Source: Rhizobiales bacterium YIM 77505 (GTDB lineage Bacteria; Pseudomonadota; Alphaproteobacteria; Rhizobiales; Beijerinckiaceae). From it: DNA of 64,000 nucleotides. The stretch lies in contig JQNH01000001.1 of the NCBI GenBank assembly GCA_000745135.1, positions 992,001-1,056,000 of the forward strand, read 5' to 3'. A model generated the notes under the pieces. It worked only from the letters and a program-made list of their open reading frames with translations, was not told the origin of the DNA and did not search any database. The translations under genes were made by a program, and so were the position numbers. Below are positions 8,742 to 18,323 of this stretch, in pieces; the stretch's first letter is position 1, and each line of letters opens with the position of its first letter.

Positions 8742-10316
8742 TCACTGGGCGATCCACACGTCGACGAGGTCCTGGCCGAGATAATGGCTCGGGGTGATGT
8801 GCCAGCCCTTCAGGCGCCTGTCGTGGACGATGTAGCGGTGCCACCAGATCACCGGCGCGGTGTAGGACTCCTTGAACAGGTGCTGCTCGAACTCGCGGAT
8901 GAGCCTTTTCCGCTCGTCCTTGCTCGTGGCGCGCTTCTGCTTCTCGTAGAGCTCGTCGAGCTTGCGGTCGATGTAGTTGCCGTAGTTGAGCGAGCTCTGG
9001 TCCTTGGAGATGTAGTTGATGAGCTGGAGGTTCGGCTCGTCCATGAAGTCGCAGGCGAAGTTGAGGGCGGCCTCGTAGTTGCCGCTCTGCAGGCTTGCCT
9101 GATAGGGCGCCGTCTCGAGCTGGCTGTGCTCGGCCTGGACTCCGATCTGCCGCCACTGATCGATGACGAAGAGCCCAGTCGGCGTGTAGGGCATGGCGAC
9201 GGTGCGGTTCGTGAGCGTCAGCTTGAGGTTCTGAACGCCGGCCTCGGCGAGAAGCTTCTTCGCATGCTCGCGCGCCGCCTGGATGTTCTCGGAGAAGCCG
9301 GGATATTGCGCGAGCTCGTCTTTGCTCGCGGCGAACTCGTAGCCCGGCCTCAAGATGCCGCCGACTTCCTTGACGAAGGCGATGCGCTGCAGGTTCTTGG
9401 CCCCGCCCCAGCGATCGATCGCCATGGAGAGGGCGCGCCGCACGCGGGCGTCGTCGAAGGGCTTCTTGGCGGTGTTGAACAGGATGTCGAGCTTGCACAC
9501 CCAGCCCGATTCCTGCACCTGCACCTTCTCGCCGAGCGACTGCACGAGGCGGTCCCGCTCCGCCGGGGAGAAGCCGCGGAACTCGGCCATGATCTGACCG
9601 CCATTCATGGCGTTGATCATCGGCGCGCCGGAGAGGAGCACGGCGCGGAAGCCGTCAAGATAAGGCTTGCCCTGCTCGTAGTAGTCCTCGAAGCGCTGGC
9701 CGATCCAGTGCGAGCCCTTCACGTGCTCCACGAACTTGAAGGCGCCGGTGCCGAGGATGTTGGTCTTGGGGAAGTTCGGGTCCTGCTGCAGCTTCGCGGC
9801 CGAGTAGATGCAGTTCCAGGGCGAGGCGAAGTTGGCAAGCATCGAGGCGTCGGGCTTCGACAGCTTGAAGACGACCGTCAGCGGGTCCGGCGTCTCGATG
9901 GCGGCGATGTCCTCGAAGGACGCTTGGCGGAGCGACACCACGCCCTGCGGCGGGTTCCGCAGGCGCTCGTAAGTCGCCTTGATGTCGGTCGAGGTCATGG
10001 CCGAGCCGTCATGGAATTTGACGTTCGGGCGCAGCTTGAAGGTATAGGTGAGCTGGTCGGGCGAGACCTCGTAGGACTGAGCGACGCCCGGGAGGATCTT
10101 AGGGTAATTCGCCGTATCGAATTTCAGGAGCGTGGAATAATGCGGCGCGAGCCAATGGATCGCCGCGAAGCTCGAATTGGCGTGGCAGTCATAGTTGGGC
10201 GGCTCGCCGCTGATGGCGAATTGAAGCGTGCCGCCGCGCTTGGGCGTCTCTTGGGCGGCCGCCGGCAGGGCAAGGGCGGCCGCGAGGCCGGTTAAGAGGG
10301 CGCAGGACCTGAGCAT
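8742..10316 (-). CDS. ABC transporter substrate-binding protein, family 5 (peptide/nickel/opine class)
   Basis: 524 residues from ATG 10316, preceded by a GGGAGGA ribosome site. Signal peptide residues 1-21 end at AAAQE. The mature start ([13 protein letters not shown]), the [24 protein letters not shown] segment and [13 protein letters not shown] are standard SBP_bac_5 landmarks. It acts in the periplasm. The reading frame stays open upstream past 11.4 kb, but that part is an out-of-frame shadow of the ATPase gene. The start lies 25 bases inside the ATPase gene's 3' end. The ligand is unknown. Confidence 0.92.
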   Translation of the reverse strand: MLRSCALLTGLAAALALPAAAQETPKRGGTLQFAISGEPPNYDCHANSSFAAIHWLAPHYSTLLKFDTANYPKILPGVAQSYEVSPDQLTYTFKLRPNVKFHDGSAMTSTDIKATYERLRNPPQGVVSLRQASFEDIAAIETPDPLTVVFKLSKPDASMLANFASPWNCIYSAAKLQQDPNFPKTNILGTGAFKFVEHVKGSHWIGQRFEDYYEQGKPYLDGFRAVLLSGAPMINAMNGGQIMAEFRGFSPAERDRLVQSLGEKVQVQESGWVCKLDILFNTAKKPFDDARVRRALSMAIDRWGGAKNLQRIAFVKEVGGILRPGYEFAASKDELAQYPGFSENIQAAREHAKKLLAEAGVQNLKLTLTNRTVAMPYTPTGLFVIDQWRQIGVQAEHSQLETAPYQASLQSGNYEAALNFACDFMDEPNLQLINYISKDQSSLNYGNYIDRKLDELYEKQKRATSKDERKRLIREFEQHLFKESYTAPVIWWHRYIVHDRRLKGWHITPSHYLGQDLVDVWIAQ

Positions 10317-12409
10317 GCTTCGTTCCTCCCGAGGCTTTCCTTGGCTCTTATACAGGCGACAAAATGGTTCGGGCGCAACTCCTCGAGCGCCGGCACGCCC
10401 GCCCGGCAGGCATCGATGGCCAGCGGACAGCGGGTGTGGAAGACGCAGCCTTGCGGCGGATTGAGCGGCGAGGGGAGCTCGCCTTTGAGCGCCCGCGGGG
10501 CGCGCGTCCGTTCGATGACAGGGTCGGGCACCGGCGCGGCGTCGAGGAGCGCCCGGGTATAGGGGTGAAGGGGCTTGGCGTAGAGCTCCTCGCGGTCCGC
10601 GATTTCCATGACGCGGCCGAGATACATCACAACCACGCGATGAGAGATGTGGCGCACCACGGCAAGGTCGTGGGCGATGAACAGGTAGGTGAGCCCGAGC
10701 CGCTCCTGCAACTCCTCCAGGAGGTTGATGATCTGGCCCTGGATCGACACATCGAGCGCCGAGACCGGCTCGTCGCAGACGATGAAGGACGGGTTCATGG
10801 CGAGCGCGCGGGCGATGCCGACCCGCTGGCGCTGTCCGCCCGAGAGCTGATGGGGGTAGCGCTCCGCCATATAGGGATAAAGCCCGACCTGCGTCAGAAG
10901 CTCGGCGACGCGCTCGCCCGCTCGCCGCTTGTCGGCGATTCCATGCACGCGCATGGGCTCGGCGATGATCTGGCCCACCGTCATGCGCGGATTGAGGGAC
11001 GAGAACGGGTCCTGGAAGATGACCTGGATCCTGGTCCGCAGGCGCTTCAGCTCGGCGCCGGATGCCCCCGCGAGGTCGCGGCCCTCGAAGGCGATGCGGC
11101 CGGAGGTGGCCTCCTCCAGACGCAGGATGAGGCGGCCGACCGTCGTCTTGCCACAGCCCGACTCGCCGACAAGGCCGAGCGTCGTGCCGGGCGCGATGGA
11201 GAAAGAGACGTCCTCGACGGCGCGGACGACCGCCTTGCCGCCGGCGAACCCCTTGGCGCTCACCTCGAAATGCTTGGTCAGCCCCTCCACCGCAAGGGCT
11301 GGAAGCGTCTCGTCCGCCAGGGCGCGCTCCGCCGCTTCGGCAGGAACGGTCCTCGGCGCGCCGGCAAGGCTCGCAAGCTCGCGCCACCGGTGGCACGCGG
11401 AGCGATGCTCCGGATGCTCGGTGTCGAACAAAGAGGGGTCGATATCGCAATTGGCGATGCGGTAGGGGCAGCGCGGGGCGAAGCGGCACGTCTTCGGCGG
11501 ATCGAGGAGGTTCGGCGGCAGACCTTCGATGGTCTCGAGCTTCTCGCTGCGCGGCCGGTCGAGACGCGGCACGGAGCGCAGGAGGCCGATGGTGTAGGGG
11601 TGGCGCGGGGCGCCGAAAATCTCCTCCGCCGTGCCCTCCTCGACGATGCGCGCCGCGTACATCACGTTCACGCGGTGGGCGTAGCGCGCCACGATCCCGA
11701 GGTTATGGGTGATGACAAGGAGCGCGATGTTGAGCCGGCGGGACAGGTCGCGCATCAGCTCCAGGATCTGCGCCTGGATCGTCACGTCGAGCGCCGTCGT
11801 CGGCTCGTCGGCGATGATCAGTTTCGGGTTGCAGGCAAGGCCGATGGCGATCATGACCCGCTGGCGCATGCCGCCCGAGAACTGGTGGGGGTACTGGTCC
11901 AGGCGCCGCTCGGCATCGGTGATGCCGACAAGGCCCAAGAGTTCCTTCGCCCGTTCGCGCGCCTCTTCCCCGCTCATCCCGAGATGGATCTGAAGCGGCT
12001 CCATGAGCTGCCGGCCGATGCTCATGACCGGGTTGAGCGAGGTCATGGGCTCCTGGAAGATCATGGCGATCTCCCGCCCCCGGATGGCCCGCATCTCCTC
12101 GTCGGAGAGGCCGAGGAGGTCGCGACCCTCGAACAGGATGCGCCCGCCGACGATCCGGCCTGCGGGCTTGGAGAGAAGCCGCATGATGCTGAGCGCCGAG
12201 ACCGACTTGCCGCATCCGGATTCGCCGACGAGCGCCACGATCTCGCCGGCGCGGATGGCGTAGCTGATGCCCTCCACCGCCCGCACCACGCCGCGCGAGG
12301 TCTCGAAATGAACGTGCAGGTCCTGCACTTCGAGAAGAAAGCGATCGTCGCTGTGGGCCGCGGGATCGCCGGACCGAGGCGTGGGTTGCGCAGTTCCGGC
12401 CTGCCGCAT
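10292..12409 (-). CDS. ABC transporter ATP-binding protein with two fused ATPase domains (DppD-DppF/GsiA-like)
   Basis: About 705 residues from ATG 12409; the frame is open to a TTG at 12505, so the start is uncertain. The first ATPase domain has Walker A GESGCGKS near residues 62-69 and signature FSGGMRQRV. It ends with the CxxxPRCPY-type Cys motif of oligopeptide ATPases. The second domain has [18 protein letters not shown], and its own terminal FHTRCPLA motif. The fusion supplies both ATPases for the permease pair and is the first gene of a four-gene minus-strand operon. Confidence 0.92.
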   Translation of the reverse strand: MRQAGTAQPTPRSGDPAAHSDDRFLLEVQDLHVHFETSRGVVRAVEGISYAIRAGEIVALVGESGCGKSVSALSIMRLLSKPAGRIVGGRILFEGRDLLGLSDEEMRAIRGREIAMIFQEPMTSLNPVMSIGRQLMEPLQIHLGMSGEEARERAKELLGLVGITDAERRLDQYPHQFSGGMRQRVMIAIGLACNPKLIIADEPTTALDVTIQAQILELMRDLSRRLNIALLVITHNLGIVARYAHRVNVMYAARIVEEGTAEEIFGAPRHPYTIGLLRSVPRLDRPRSEKLETIEGLPPNLLDPPKTCRFAPRCPYRIANCDIDPSLFDTEHPEHRSACHRWRELASLAGAPRTVPAEAAERALADETLPALAVEGLTKHFEVSAKGFAGGKAVVRAVEDVSFSIAPGTTLGLVGESGCGKTTVGRLILRLEEATSGRIAFEGRDLAGASGAELKRLRTRIQVIFQDPFSSLNPRMTVGQIIAEPMRVHGIADKRRAGERVAELLTQVGLYPYMAERYPHQLSGGQRQRVGIARALAMNPSFIVCDEPVSALDVSIQGQIINLLEELQERLGLTYLFIAHDLAVVRHISHRVVVMYLGRVMEIADREELYAKPLHPYTRALLDAAPVPDPVIERTRAPRALKGELPSPLNPPQGCVFHTRCPLAIDACRAGVPALEELRPNHFVACIRAKESLGRNEACSGPAPS

Positions 12410-12569
12410 GGCTAGGCCGTCGCGAGCTGGTATGGAGGGGTCACGTTCGACGGTTCGTTCCACCAAGGGGGCGACATTCTGGCGAGAGATCCATGGACGG
12501 CGCAAGAGGCTTGCCTTCGCCGGGCCCCCATGGGTCGTTTAGGACGAGAGGGAAGAGGGAAGTCGCACT

Positions 12570-13790
12570 GTGAGCAGAGCCGCCATCGCGACCAGCAACG
12601 ATGTCCGTGTGGTCAGCCTCGTGGGCACCGCGCACGGGGCGAGCCACTTCTTCCAGCTCGTCCTGCCGCCGCTTTTTCCCGTGCTCAAGGACGCGCTCGG
12701 GGTGAGCTATACGGAGCTTGGCCTCGTGATGGCTGTGTTCTTCACCGTTTCGGGCGTGGCTCAAGTGGCGGCGGGCTTCGTGGTCGACCGCGTCGGGGCG
12801 GACCGGGTGCTGCCGGCGGGCATCGCCTTGTGCGGGCTTGCCGCCGTGATGGCGGGTCTCGTGCCGGCCTATGGAGCGCTCCTTGGCGCGGCCGTCGTCG
12901 CCGGTCTCGGCAACAGCGTCTTTCATCCTGCCGATTACGCCATCCTCTCCGCCCGCGTCACCCCCACCCGCATGGCGCGCGCCTACAGCGTGCACAGCAT
13001 CGCCGGCACGCTCGGCTGGGCAGCGGCGCCTGTCACCATGATCGGGTTGGCGGAGGGCCTCGGCTGGCGGGGAGCGCTGTCGACGGTCGGCATCCTTGGG
13101 CTTGGCTTCGCCGCCGCCGTGATGGCGATGCGCGCCGACCTTCAGGTGCCGCGCCATCGGCCGCAGGACGGGGTACCTGCAGCCTCCTGGCGCCTCCTTC
13201 TGGCGGGACCCATGATCGCCTGCTTTCTCTACTTCTTCCTTCTCTCCGTCGCGCAAGGAGGAACGCAGAACTTCCTGCCGACCTTGCTGCCCTTGACGCA
13301 GGACGTGACCTACGCGCTCGCCGCCTCCGCCACCACCGTGTACCTCGTCGGCAGCGCCGTCGGGTCGCTCGCCGGCGGCGTGGTGGCCGACATGACGCCC
13401 CATCATGCCCGGATCGTCGGGGCGGGCCTTGCCGGAGCGGGTCTTCTGACGCTCGCGCTCGGTTACCTGGTGCTGCCGCTCGCCCCGCTTCTGGCCACCG
13501 TGGCGCTGACGGGCTTCCTCACGGGCGCGACAACGCCATCGCGCGACATGCTGGTACGGGCGGCAACACCCAAGGGAGCGACCGGGAAAGTCTTCGGTTT
13601 CGTCTATGCCGGGCTCGATCTCGGCTCGGTGGTGGCCCCGCTCGTCATCGGCGCCTTGCTCGATCATGGCGCGCCGCGCGCAACCTTCGCCTTCATGGCC
13701 GCGGCGCTCCTCGCCACCATCGCGAGCGCCTTCCTGGTCGGAGGCAAAGGGACGGCAGGATCCGCAGGAGAACGCCGCGCTTCCGTCTGA
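12570..13790 (+). CDS. MFS transporter, fosmidomycin-resistance-like subfamily
   Basis: 406 residues from GTG 12570, with about 12 hydrophobic segments. GTAHGASHFFQLVLPPLFPVLKD in helix 1 and the AGFVVDRVGADRVLPAG loop 2-3 motif are typical of this MFS branch, which includes drug and organic-acid carriers. The VGSAVGSLAGG stretch starts the second half. It lies divergent from the ABC operon and 45 bases before a TetR gene, so it may be an export function under that regulator; this is an inference. Confidence 0.86.
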   Translation: MSRAAIATSNDVRVVSLVGTAHGASHFFQLVLPPLFPVLKDALGVSYTELGLVMAVFFTVSGVAQVAAGFVVDRVGADRVLPAGIALCGLAAVMAGLVPAYGALLGAAVVAGLGNSVFHPADYAILSARVTPTRMARAYSVHSIAGTLGWAAAPVTMIGLAEGLGWRGALSTVGILGLGFAAAVMAMRADLQVPRHRPQDGVPAASWRLLLAGPMIACFLYFFLLSVAQGGTQNFLPTLLPLTQDVTYALAASATTVYLVGSAVGSLAGGVVADMTPHHARIVGAGLAGAGLLTLALGYLVLPLAPLLATVALTGFLTGATTPSRDMLVRAATPKGATGKVFGFVYAGLDLGSVVAPLVIGALLDHGAPRATFAFMAAALLATIASAFLVGGKGTAGSAGERRASV

Positions 13791-13835
13791 TGCCTGAAAG
13801 GCAGTACTGTCCCTCACCTGCGAACGGCTGCTGAC

Positions 13836-14495
13836 GTGGACGAACTCATCCCTCTCGAAAACCGGCTTCCCGCCGAGCGCGCCGTGCGCGACGCCGAGGC
13901 GACGAAGCGGCGGATCCTGAAAGCCGCCATCGTCGAGTTCGCCCGCCACGGGCTTGGCGGCGCGCGGGTGGAGCGCATCGCGAAGGCGGCGCGCACCAAC
14001 AAGCGCATGCTCTACTACCACGTGGGCAACAAGGAGGCGCTGTTCCTGGCGGCGCTCGAGGCCGCTTATGACGACATTCGCGCGGCGGAGCGCAAGCTCA
14101 ACCTCGAAGCCTTGGAACCGCTCGCCGCCATCGAGCGTCTGGTGCGCTTCACCTGGAGCTACTTCGTCGAGAACCGCGAATTCCTGATGCTCCTCAACTC
14201 CGAGAACCTGCATCGCGCCCGGCACCTCAAGAAGTCGAAGCGCATCGCGGCCATGAACTCGCCCCTGATCGAGACGCTGAGGCACATCCTCGAGCGCGGG
14301 GTGGCCGAGGGCACGATCCGACCCGGTATCGACCCGCTTCAGCTCTACATCTCCATGGCGGGGCTCGCCTATTTCTACCTGTCCAACGCCAGCACCCTGT
14401 CGGTCACCTTCGGGCGTGACCTCTTGTCGAAGGCCGAGATGCGTCGGCGCCTCGACCACATCGTGGAGCTCGTGCGGGCGGGCGTGCGCGCTTGA
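13836..14495 (+). CDS. TetR/AcrR family transcriptional regulator
   Basis: 219 residues from GTG 13836. The N-terminal helix-turn-helix spans roughly residues 24-70 (TKRRILKAAIVEFARHGLGGARVERIAKAARTNKRMLYYHVGNKEALF, read in segments). The C-terminal half resembles the ligand domain of RutR-like regulators. It is followed by an operator-like palindrome at 14520-14533 and the Gfo/DUF993 operon, which it probably represses. The inducer is unknown. Confidence 0.9.
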   Translation: MDELIPLENRLPAERAVRDAEATKRRILKAAIVEFARHGLGGARVERIAKAARTNKRMLYYHVGNKEALFLAALEAAYDDIRAAERKLNLEALEPLAAIERLVRFTWSYFVENREFLMLLNSENLHRARHLKKSKRIAAMNSPLIETLRHILERGVAEGTIRPGIDPLQLYISMAGLAYFYLSNASTLSVTFGRDLLSKAEMRRRLDHIVELVRAGVRA

Positions 14496-14519
14496 CCGGC
14501 CAGAGCCGCGCGCAGTAAG

Positions 14520-14533
14520 TAACCAGACGGTTA
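14520..14533. promoter_or_regulatory. Predicted TetR operator upstream of the Gfo/DUF993 operon
   Basis: TAACC-N4-GGTTA (read as TAACCAGACGGTTA) is a 5-bp inverted repeat, a form common among TetR-family sites. It begins inside a possible -10 (TAAGTA at 14516-14521) that lies 18 bases from TTGACC at 14492-14497. It sits between the TetR gene and the operon start at 14617. Confidence 0.5.
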
Positions 14534-14616
14534 ATTAAGGGCGCCGCCAGAGCGCCCGTCCGGGACATCCGCCACGAACGGCCGTCCCGGCACGACGTTG
14601 GATTAGGGAGCACGAC

Positions 14617-15804
14617 ATGACGCAACGCACCCTCGGCCTGATCATGAACGGCGTCACCGGACGCATGGGCATGAATCAGCACCTCATCCGTTCGGTGGCG
14701 GCGATCCGGGCTCAAGGGGGCGTGACCCTGTCCGATGGGTCGAAGGTGCAGCTCGACCCCATTCTCGTCGGCCGCAACGCGGAGAAGATCTCCGCCCTCG
14801 CCAAGGCCCACGGCGTCGAGCGCTGGACGACGGATCTCGACGCCGCGATCGCCGATCCGAAGAACGACATCTTCTTCGATTCCGCCACCACCCAGATGCG
14901 TCCCGCGCTGCTTGAAAAGGCGATCGCGGCGGGCAAGCACGTTTATTGCGAGAAGCCGATCGCCACCAATCTCGACGAGGCGCTTCGCATCTGCCGCCTC
15001 GCCGAGGAGAAAGGCGTCAAGAACGGCGTCGTCCAGGACAAGCTCTTCCTCCCGGGTCTGCAGAAGCTCAAGATGCTGCGCGAGGCCAGCTTCTTCGGCC
15101 GCATGCTCTCTGTGCGCGGCGAGTTCGGATATTGGGTGTTCGAAGGCGATTGGGGGCAGCCGGCCCAGCGCCCGTCCTGGAACTATCGGGCCGAGGACGG
15201 CGGCGGCATCATCCTCGATATGGTCTGCCACTGGCGCTACGTGCTCGACAACTGCTTCGGCGAGGTGAAGTCCGTGTCCTGCCTTGGGGCGACGCACATC
15301 CCGGAGCGGGTCGATGAAGAGGGGCGGCGATACAGGGCGACCGCCGACGATGCGGCCTACGCCACCTTCGAGCTCGAGGGCGGCGTCATCGCCCAGATCA
15401 ACATGTCGTGGACGACGCGGGTCTATCGCGACGACCTCGTCACCTTCCAGGTCGACGGGACCCACGGGTCGGCGGTGGCCGGACTGACCGATTGCGTCAT
15501 CCAGCCTCGCGTCGGGACGCCAAGGCCCGTGTGGAATCCGGATCAGAAGCAGACCATCGACTTCTATGCGACCTGGCAGCCGGTGCCGGACACCATCGCC
15601 TATGAGAACGGCTTCAAGGCCCAGTGGGAGATGTTCATCCGCCACGTGGCTGAAGGCGCGCCCTACAGATACACGCTACGCGAAGGCGCGAAGGGCGTGC
15701 AGCTCGTCGAATGCGCGCTGCAGAGCTGGAAGGAGCGCCGCTGGGTCGACGTGCCGCCGCTGCCGCTTGCGGCCGAGGCGTCGCGGCCCCTCGCGGCTGA
15801 GTAG
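14617..15804 (+). CDS. Gfo/Idh/MocA family oxidoreductase
   Basis: 395 residues. An N-terminal Rossmann fold ([18 protein letters not shown]) is followed by the family's [12 protein letters not shown] motif, whose Lys contributes to catalysis. The C-terminal half has [12 protein letters not shown] with the His-containing substrate motif. The N-terminal glycine motif is unusual (NGVTGRMG rather than GxGxxG), as in a subset of sugar dehydrogenases. It oxidises or reduces a sugar-type alcohol with NAD(P). It is first in an operon with DUF993 and a TIM-barrel epimerase. Confidence 0.88.
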   Translation: MTQRTLGLIMNGVTGRMGMNQHLIRSVAAIRAQGGVTLSDGSKVQLDPILVGRNAEKISALAKAHGVERWTTDLDAAIADPKNDIFFDSATTQMRPALLEKAIAAGKHVYCEKPIATNLDEALRICRLAEEKGVKNGVVQDKLFLPGLQKLKMLREASFFGRMLSVRGEFGYWVFEGDWGQPAQRPSWNYRAEDGGGIILDMVCHWRYVLDNCFGEVKSVSCLGATHIPERVDEEGRRYRATADDAAYATFELEGGVIAQINMSWTTRVYRDDLVTFQVDGTHGSAVAGLTDCVIQPRVGTPRPVWNPDQKQTIDFYATWQPVPDTIAYENGFKAQWEMFIRHVAEGAPYRYTLREGAKGVQLVECALQSWKERRWVDVPPLPLAAEASRPLAAE

Positions 15805-15969
15805 AGCGCCGAGCGGCGTGCCGGGGCCGGCGAAGCCGGAGCCCGAACGCCGTGAACGTCCACCCCAGGACCGCACGCTGCGGAGGCGCTGCCCTCCTTG
15901 ACGGCCGAAGCGGTTCTGGACTCCGGGCTCTCGCTTCGCGGGCGCCGGAACGAGGAGGGAGAGGAGCCC

Positions 15970-17160
15970 ATGAATATCCAACGACCGGTCACCGCGCTCT
16001 CGCTCCGCCTGCCGACCAGCAGCGGCGCCCTCGAGGCGTTCGAGATGTCCGCGCCGCGCAACTTCCCCGACCACGTCACAGGCCCGCTCAACCGCGTCGC
16101 GCTCGCCGCCGCCCATGTGGTGGCCGACCCGCTCGCTGATGGCGATCCCTGGCTTCAGCCGGCCGTCGATTGGGAGCGCACCATCGCCTATCGCGAATAC
16201 CTGTGGGGTCTCGGGCTCGGGGTCGCGGAGGCGATGGACACGGCGCAGCGGGGCATGGGGCTCGACTGGCCGATGGCCCTCGATCTCGTCAAGCGCTCCG
16301 TCGCGGCGGCCAAGGCCCGCGGAAATGCGGTGGTCTTCTCGGGCGCCGGGACCGATCATCTCGACCCGGCTGCAGCGAGGAACGTCGAGGACGTGATCCG
16401 CGCCTATGAGGAGCAGTTGGCAGCGATCGAGGCGGTTGGCGGCCGCATCATCCTCATGGCCTCCCGGGCGCTGGCACGGGTGGCCAAAGGCCCCGACGAC
16501 TACGTGCGGGTGTATGATCGCATCCTTGCGCAGGCGAAGGAACCGGTGATCATTCACTGGCTCGGCGACATGTTCGATCCGGCGCTCGCCGGCTACTGGG
16601 GCTCGACGGACCTTGACGAGGCGATGGAGACGGCGCTCGCCGTCATCAACGCCAACGCCGCCAAGGTCGACGGGGTCAAGATCTCGCTCCTCGACAAGGA
16701 CAAGGAGATCGCCATGCGCCGCCGTCTGCCGAAAAGCGTGCGCATGTATACGGGCGACGATTTCAACTATGCCGAGCTCATCGCCGGCGACGATCAGGGC
16801 TATTCGGATGCGCTGCTCGGCATCTTCGACGCGATCGCCCCGGCCGCAGCGGCCGCGCTCTCGGCGCTTGCGAAAGACGATCTTGCCACCTTCCACGACG
16901 TCTTCGCGCCCACCGTGCCGCTGTCGCGCCATATCTTCAAGGCGCCCACGCGCTTCTACAAGACGGGCGTCGTGTTCATGGCCTATCTCAACGGTCACCA
17001 GGACCATTTCACCATGGTCGGGGGTCAGGAGAGCGCCCGCTCGACCCTGCACCTGTCCGAACTCTTCCGCCTCGCCGATCGCGCCGGCCTGTTCCGGGAC
17101 CCGGAGAAGGCTGCCGCCCGCATGCGCGCCGTGATGCAGGTGAGGGGAGTGGAAGCGTGA
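15970..17160 (+). CDS. DUF993 family protein, dihydrodipicolinate-synthase-like TIM barrel
   Basis: 396 residues from ATG 15970 after a GAGGAGGGAGAGGAG ribosome site. Recurrent strand ends (VVFSGAGTDHLD, EPVIIHWLGDMFDP, VDGVKISLLDKDKE) resemble the DHDPS/NAL aldolase barrel. VKISLLDKD could provide the Schiff-base Lys. No reaction is firmly known for DUF993. Its place between an oxidoreductase and an epimerase suggests C-C cleavage of an oxidised sugar, which is an inference. Confidence 0.82.
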   Translation: MNIQRPVTALSLRLPTSSGALEAFEMSAPRNFPDHVTGPLNRVALAAAHVVADPLADGDPWLQPAVDWERTIAYREYLWGLGLGVAEAMDTAQRGMGLDWPMALDLVKRSVAAAKARGNAVVFSGAGTDHLDPAAARNVEDVIRAYEEQLAAIEAVGGRIILMASRALARVAKGPDDYVRVYDRILAQAKEPVIIHWLGDMFDPALAGYWGSTDLDEAMETALAVINANAAKVDGVKISLLDKDKEIAMRRRLPKSVRMYTGDDFNYAELIAGDDQGYSDALLGIFDAIAPAAAAALSALAKDDLATFHDVFAPTVPLSRHIFKAPTRFYKTGVVFMAYLNGHQDHFTMVGGQESARSTLHLSELFRLADRAGLFRDPEKAAARMRAVMQVRGVEA

Positions 17161-17230
17161 CCTGTCGCGCGAGGTGCAGCGCGGCCATGGTTCATGCGCT
17201 CCCGTCCCGGACCGCGCTTATTGCCTCGGC

Positions 17231-17264
17231 GCATCCGGGAAAGAGGGTGGAGGGTGTGGGAAGG
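17231..17264 (+). repeat. Dispersed repeat, copy 1
   Basis: Starts GCATCCGGGAAAGAGG and continues GTGGAGGGTG. Its reverse complement matches 23425-23458 with only a few differences and a one-base gap. It lies in the 256-base spacer before the epimerase gene. No coding potential is seen. Confidence 0.6.
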
Positions 17265-17366
17265 CTCACGCCCGAACCACCACGAGAGGGGCGCACCTGA
17301 ACCTGCCCCGCTTTCCCAAAAGCCTGCAACGAAGCGCAGCGCAGTGGCAGGCTCTTGAGGAGGGAA

Positions 17367-17394
17367 GCGCAACAACTTGCCGCGTCGCGGCGCG
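17367..17394 (+). repeat. Dispersed repeat, second block, copy 1
   Basis: GCGCAA-C-AACTTGCCGCG followed by TCGCGGCGCG. The same block in direct orientation lies at 23498-23525 (GCGCAAGAACTTGCCGCG, then AAGCGGCGCG). The block contains a small inverted pair (CCGCG/CGCGG). Confidence 0.55.
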
Positions 17395-17416
17395 TCATTT
17401 CAGGGGTGAGTCGGAC

Positions 17417-18280
17417 ATGCGCGATCTCTCCAAGGACCACTCTCTCCTCTCCCTCAACACCGCCACCGTCCGCAAGCAGGGCGATCTTCTGGCCATCATC
17501 GAGGCTTGCTCCCGGCATGGGATCGGCGCCGTCTCGCCTTGGCGCGATCAGGTCGCCAGTGTCGGACTTGAGCGGGCGGTGCGCGCGGTGAAGGATGCGG
17601 GGCTGAAGCTCTCGGGCTACTGCCGCGGCGGCATGTTCCCGGCCGATGCGGCGCGTCGCAGCGAAGTCCGCGAGGACAACCGCCGCGCCGTCGACGAGGC
17701 GGCAGCCCTCGGCGCGCCCTGCCTCGTGCTCGTCGTCGGCGGGCTGCCGCAGTTCTCGCGGCCGGGCTCGGCGCCCTCGAAGGACCTGCAGGCCGCCCGC
17801 GCCATGGTGGAAGAGGGCATCGCCGACCTCCTCGACTATGCCCGCGCGGCGAACATGCCGCTCGCCATCGAACCGCTCCATCCCATGTACGCCGCCGACC
17901 GGGCCTGCGTGAACACGCTCGCCCAGGCGCTCGACATTTGCGACCGGCTCGACCCAGCCCGCAGCGGTGTTCTCGGGGTGGCGGTCGATGTCTATCATGT
18001 GTGGTGGGATCCCGAGCTCGATCGCCAGATCGAGCGTGCCGAGCGCGGGCGCCTCCTCGCCTTTCACGTCTGCGATTGGCTCGTCCCCACCCGCGACCTC
18101 CTCCTCGACAGGGGCATGATGGGCGATGGCGTGATCGACCTTCGACGCATCCGCGCCTGTGTCGAGCGCGCCGGGTTCGACGGCTTCGTGGAGGTGGAGA
18201 TCTTTTCAGAGGATTGGTGGGCAAAGCCGATGGATGAGGTGATCCAGACCTGTATCGACCGTCACCGTACCGTGGTTTAG
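17417..18280 (+). CDS. Sugar phosphate isomerase/epimerase-type TIM-barrel protein
   Basis: 287 residues from ATG 17417; earlier in-frame starts run through the repeat-rich spacer. AP endonuclease family 2/xylose-isomerase-like barrel: LAIEPLHP gives the first metal-binding Glu, GVAVDVYHVWWDPEL the Asp-x-x-His pair, and VEVEIFSEDWW the last Glu. Such enzymes epimerise ketoses or act on keto-inositols. It is third in the Gfo-DUF993 operon and probably handles the same sugar. Confidence 0.85.
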   Translation: MRDLSKDHSLLSLNTATVRKQGDLLAIIEACSRHGIGAVSPWRDQVASVGLERAVRAVKDAGLKLSGYCRGGMFPADAARRSEVREDNRRAVDEAAALGAPCLVLVVGGLPQFSRPGSAPSKDLQAARAMVEEGIADLLDYARAANMPLAIEPLHPMYAADRACVNTLAQALDICDRLDPARSGVLGVAVDVYHVWWDPELDRQIERAERGRLLAFHVCDWLVPTRDLLLDRGMMGDGVIDLRRIRACVERAGFDGFVEVEIFSEDWWAKPMDEVIQTCIDRHRTVV

Positions 18281-18323
18281 GTTACGGCCGATAAGGTCAG
18301 GTGAGGAGGCTGCGCGCAACGCA

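Noticed and set aside
10317-11489. N-terminal extension of the binding protein, giving a 915-residue product
   Set aside because: The extension is an out-of-frame reading of the ATPase gene. A signal peptide and ribosome site define the start at 10316.
8730-12415. Very long plus-strand open frames opposite the ABC binding-protein and ATPase genes
   Set aside because: They mirror real minus-strand genes in a GC-rich genome, lack family motifs and have low-complexity Arg/Gly/Ala composition.
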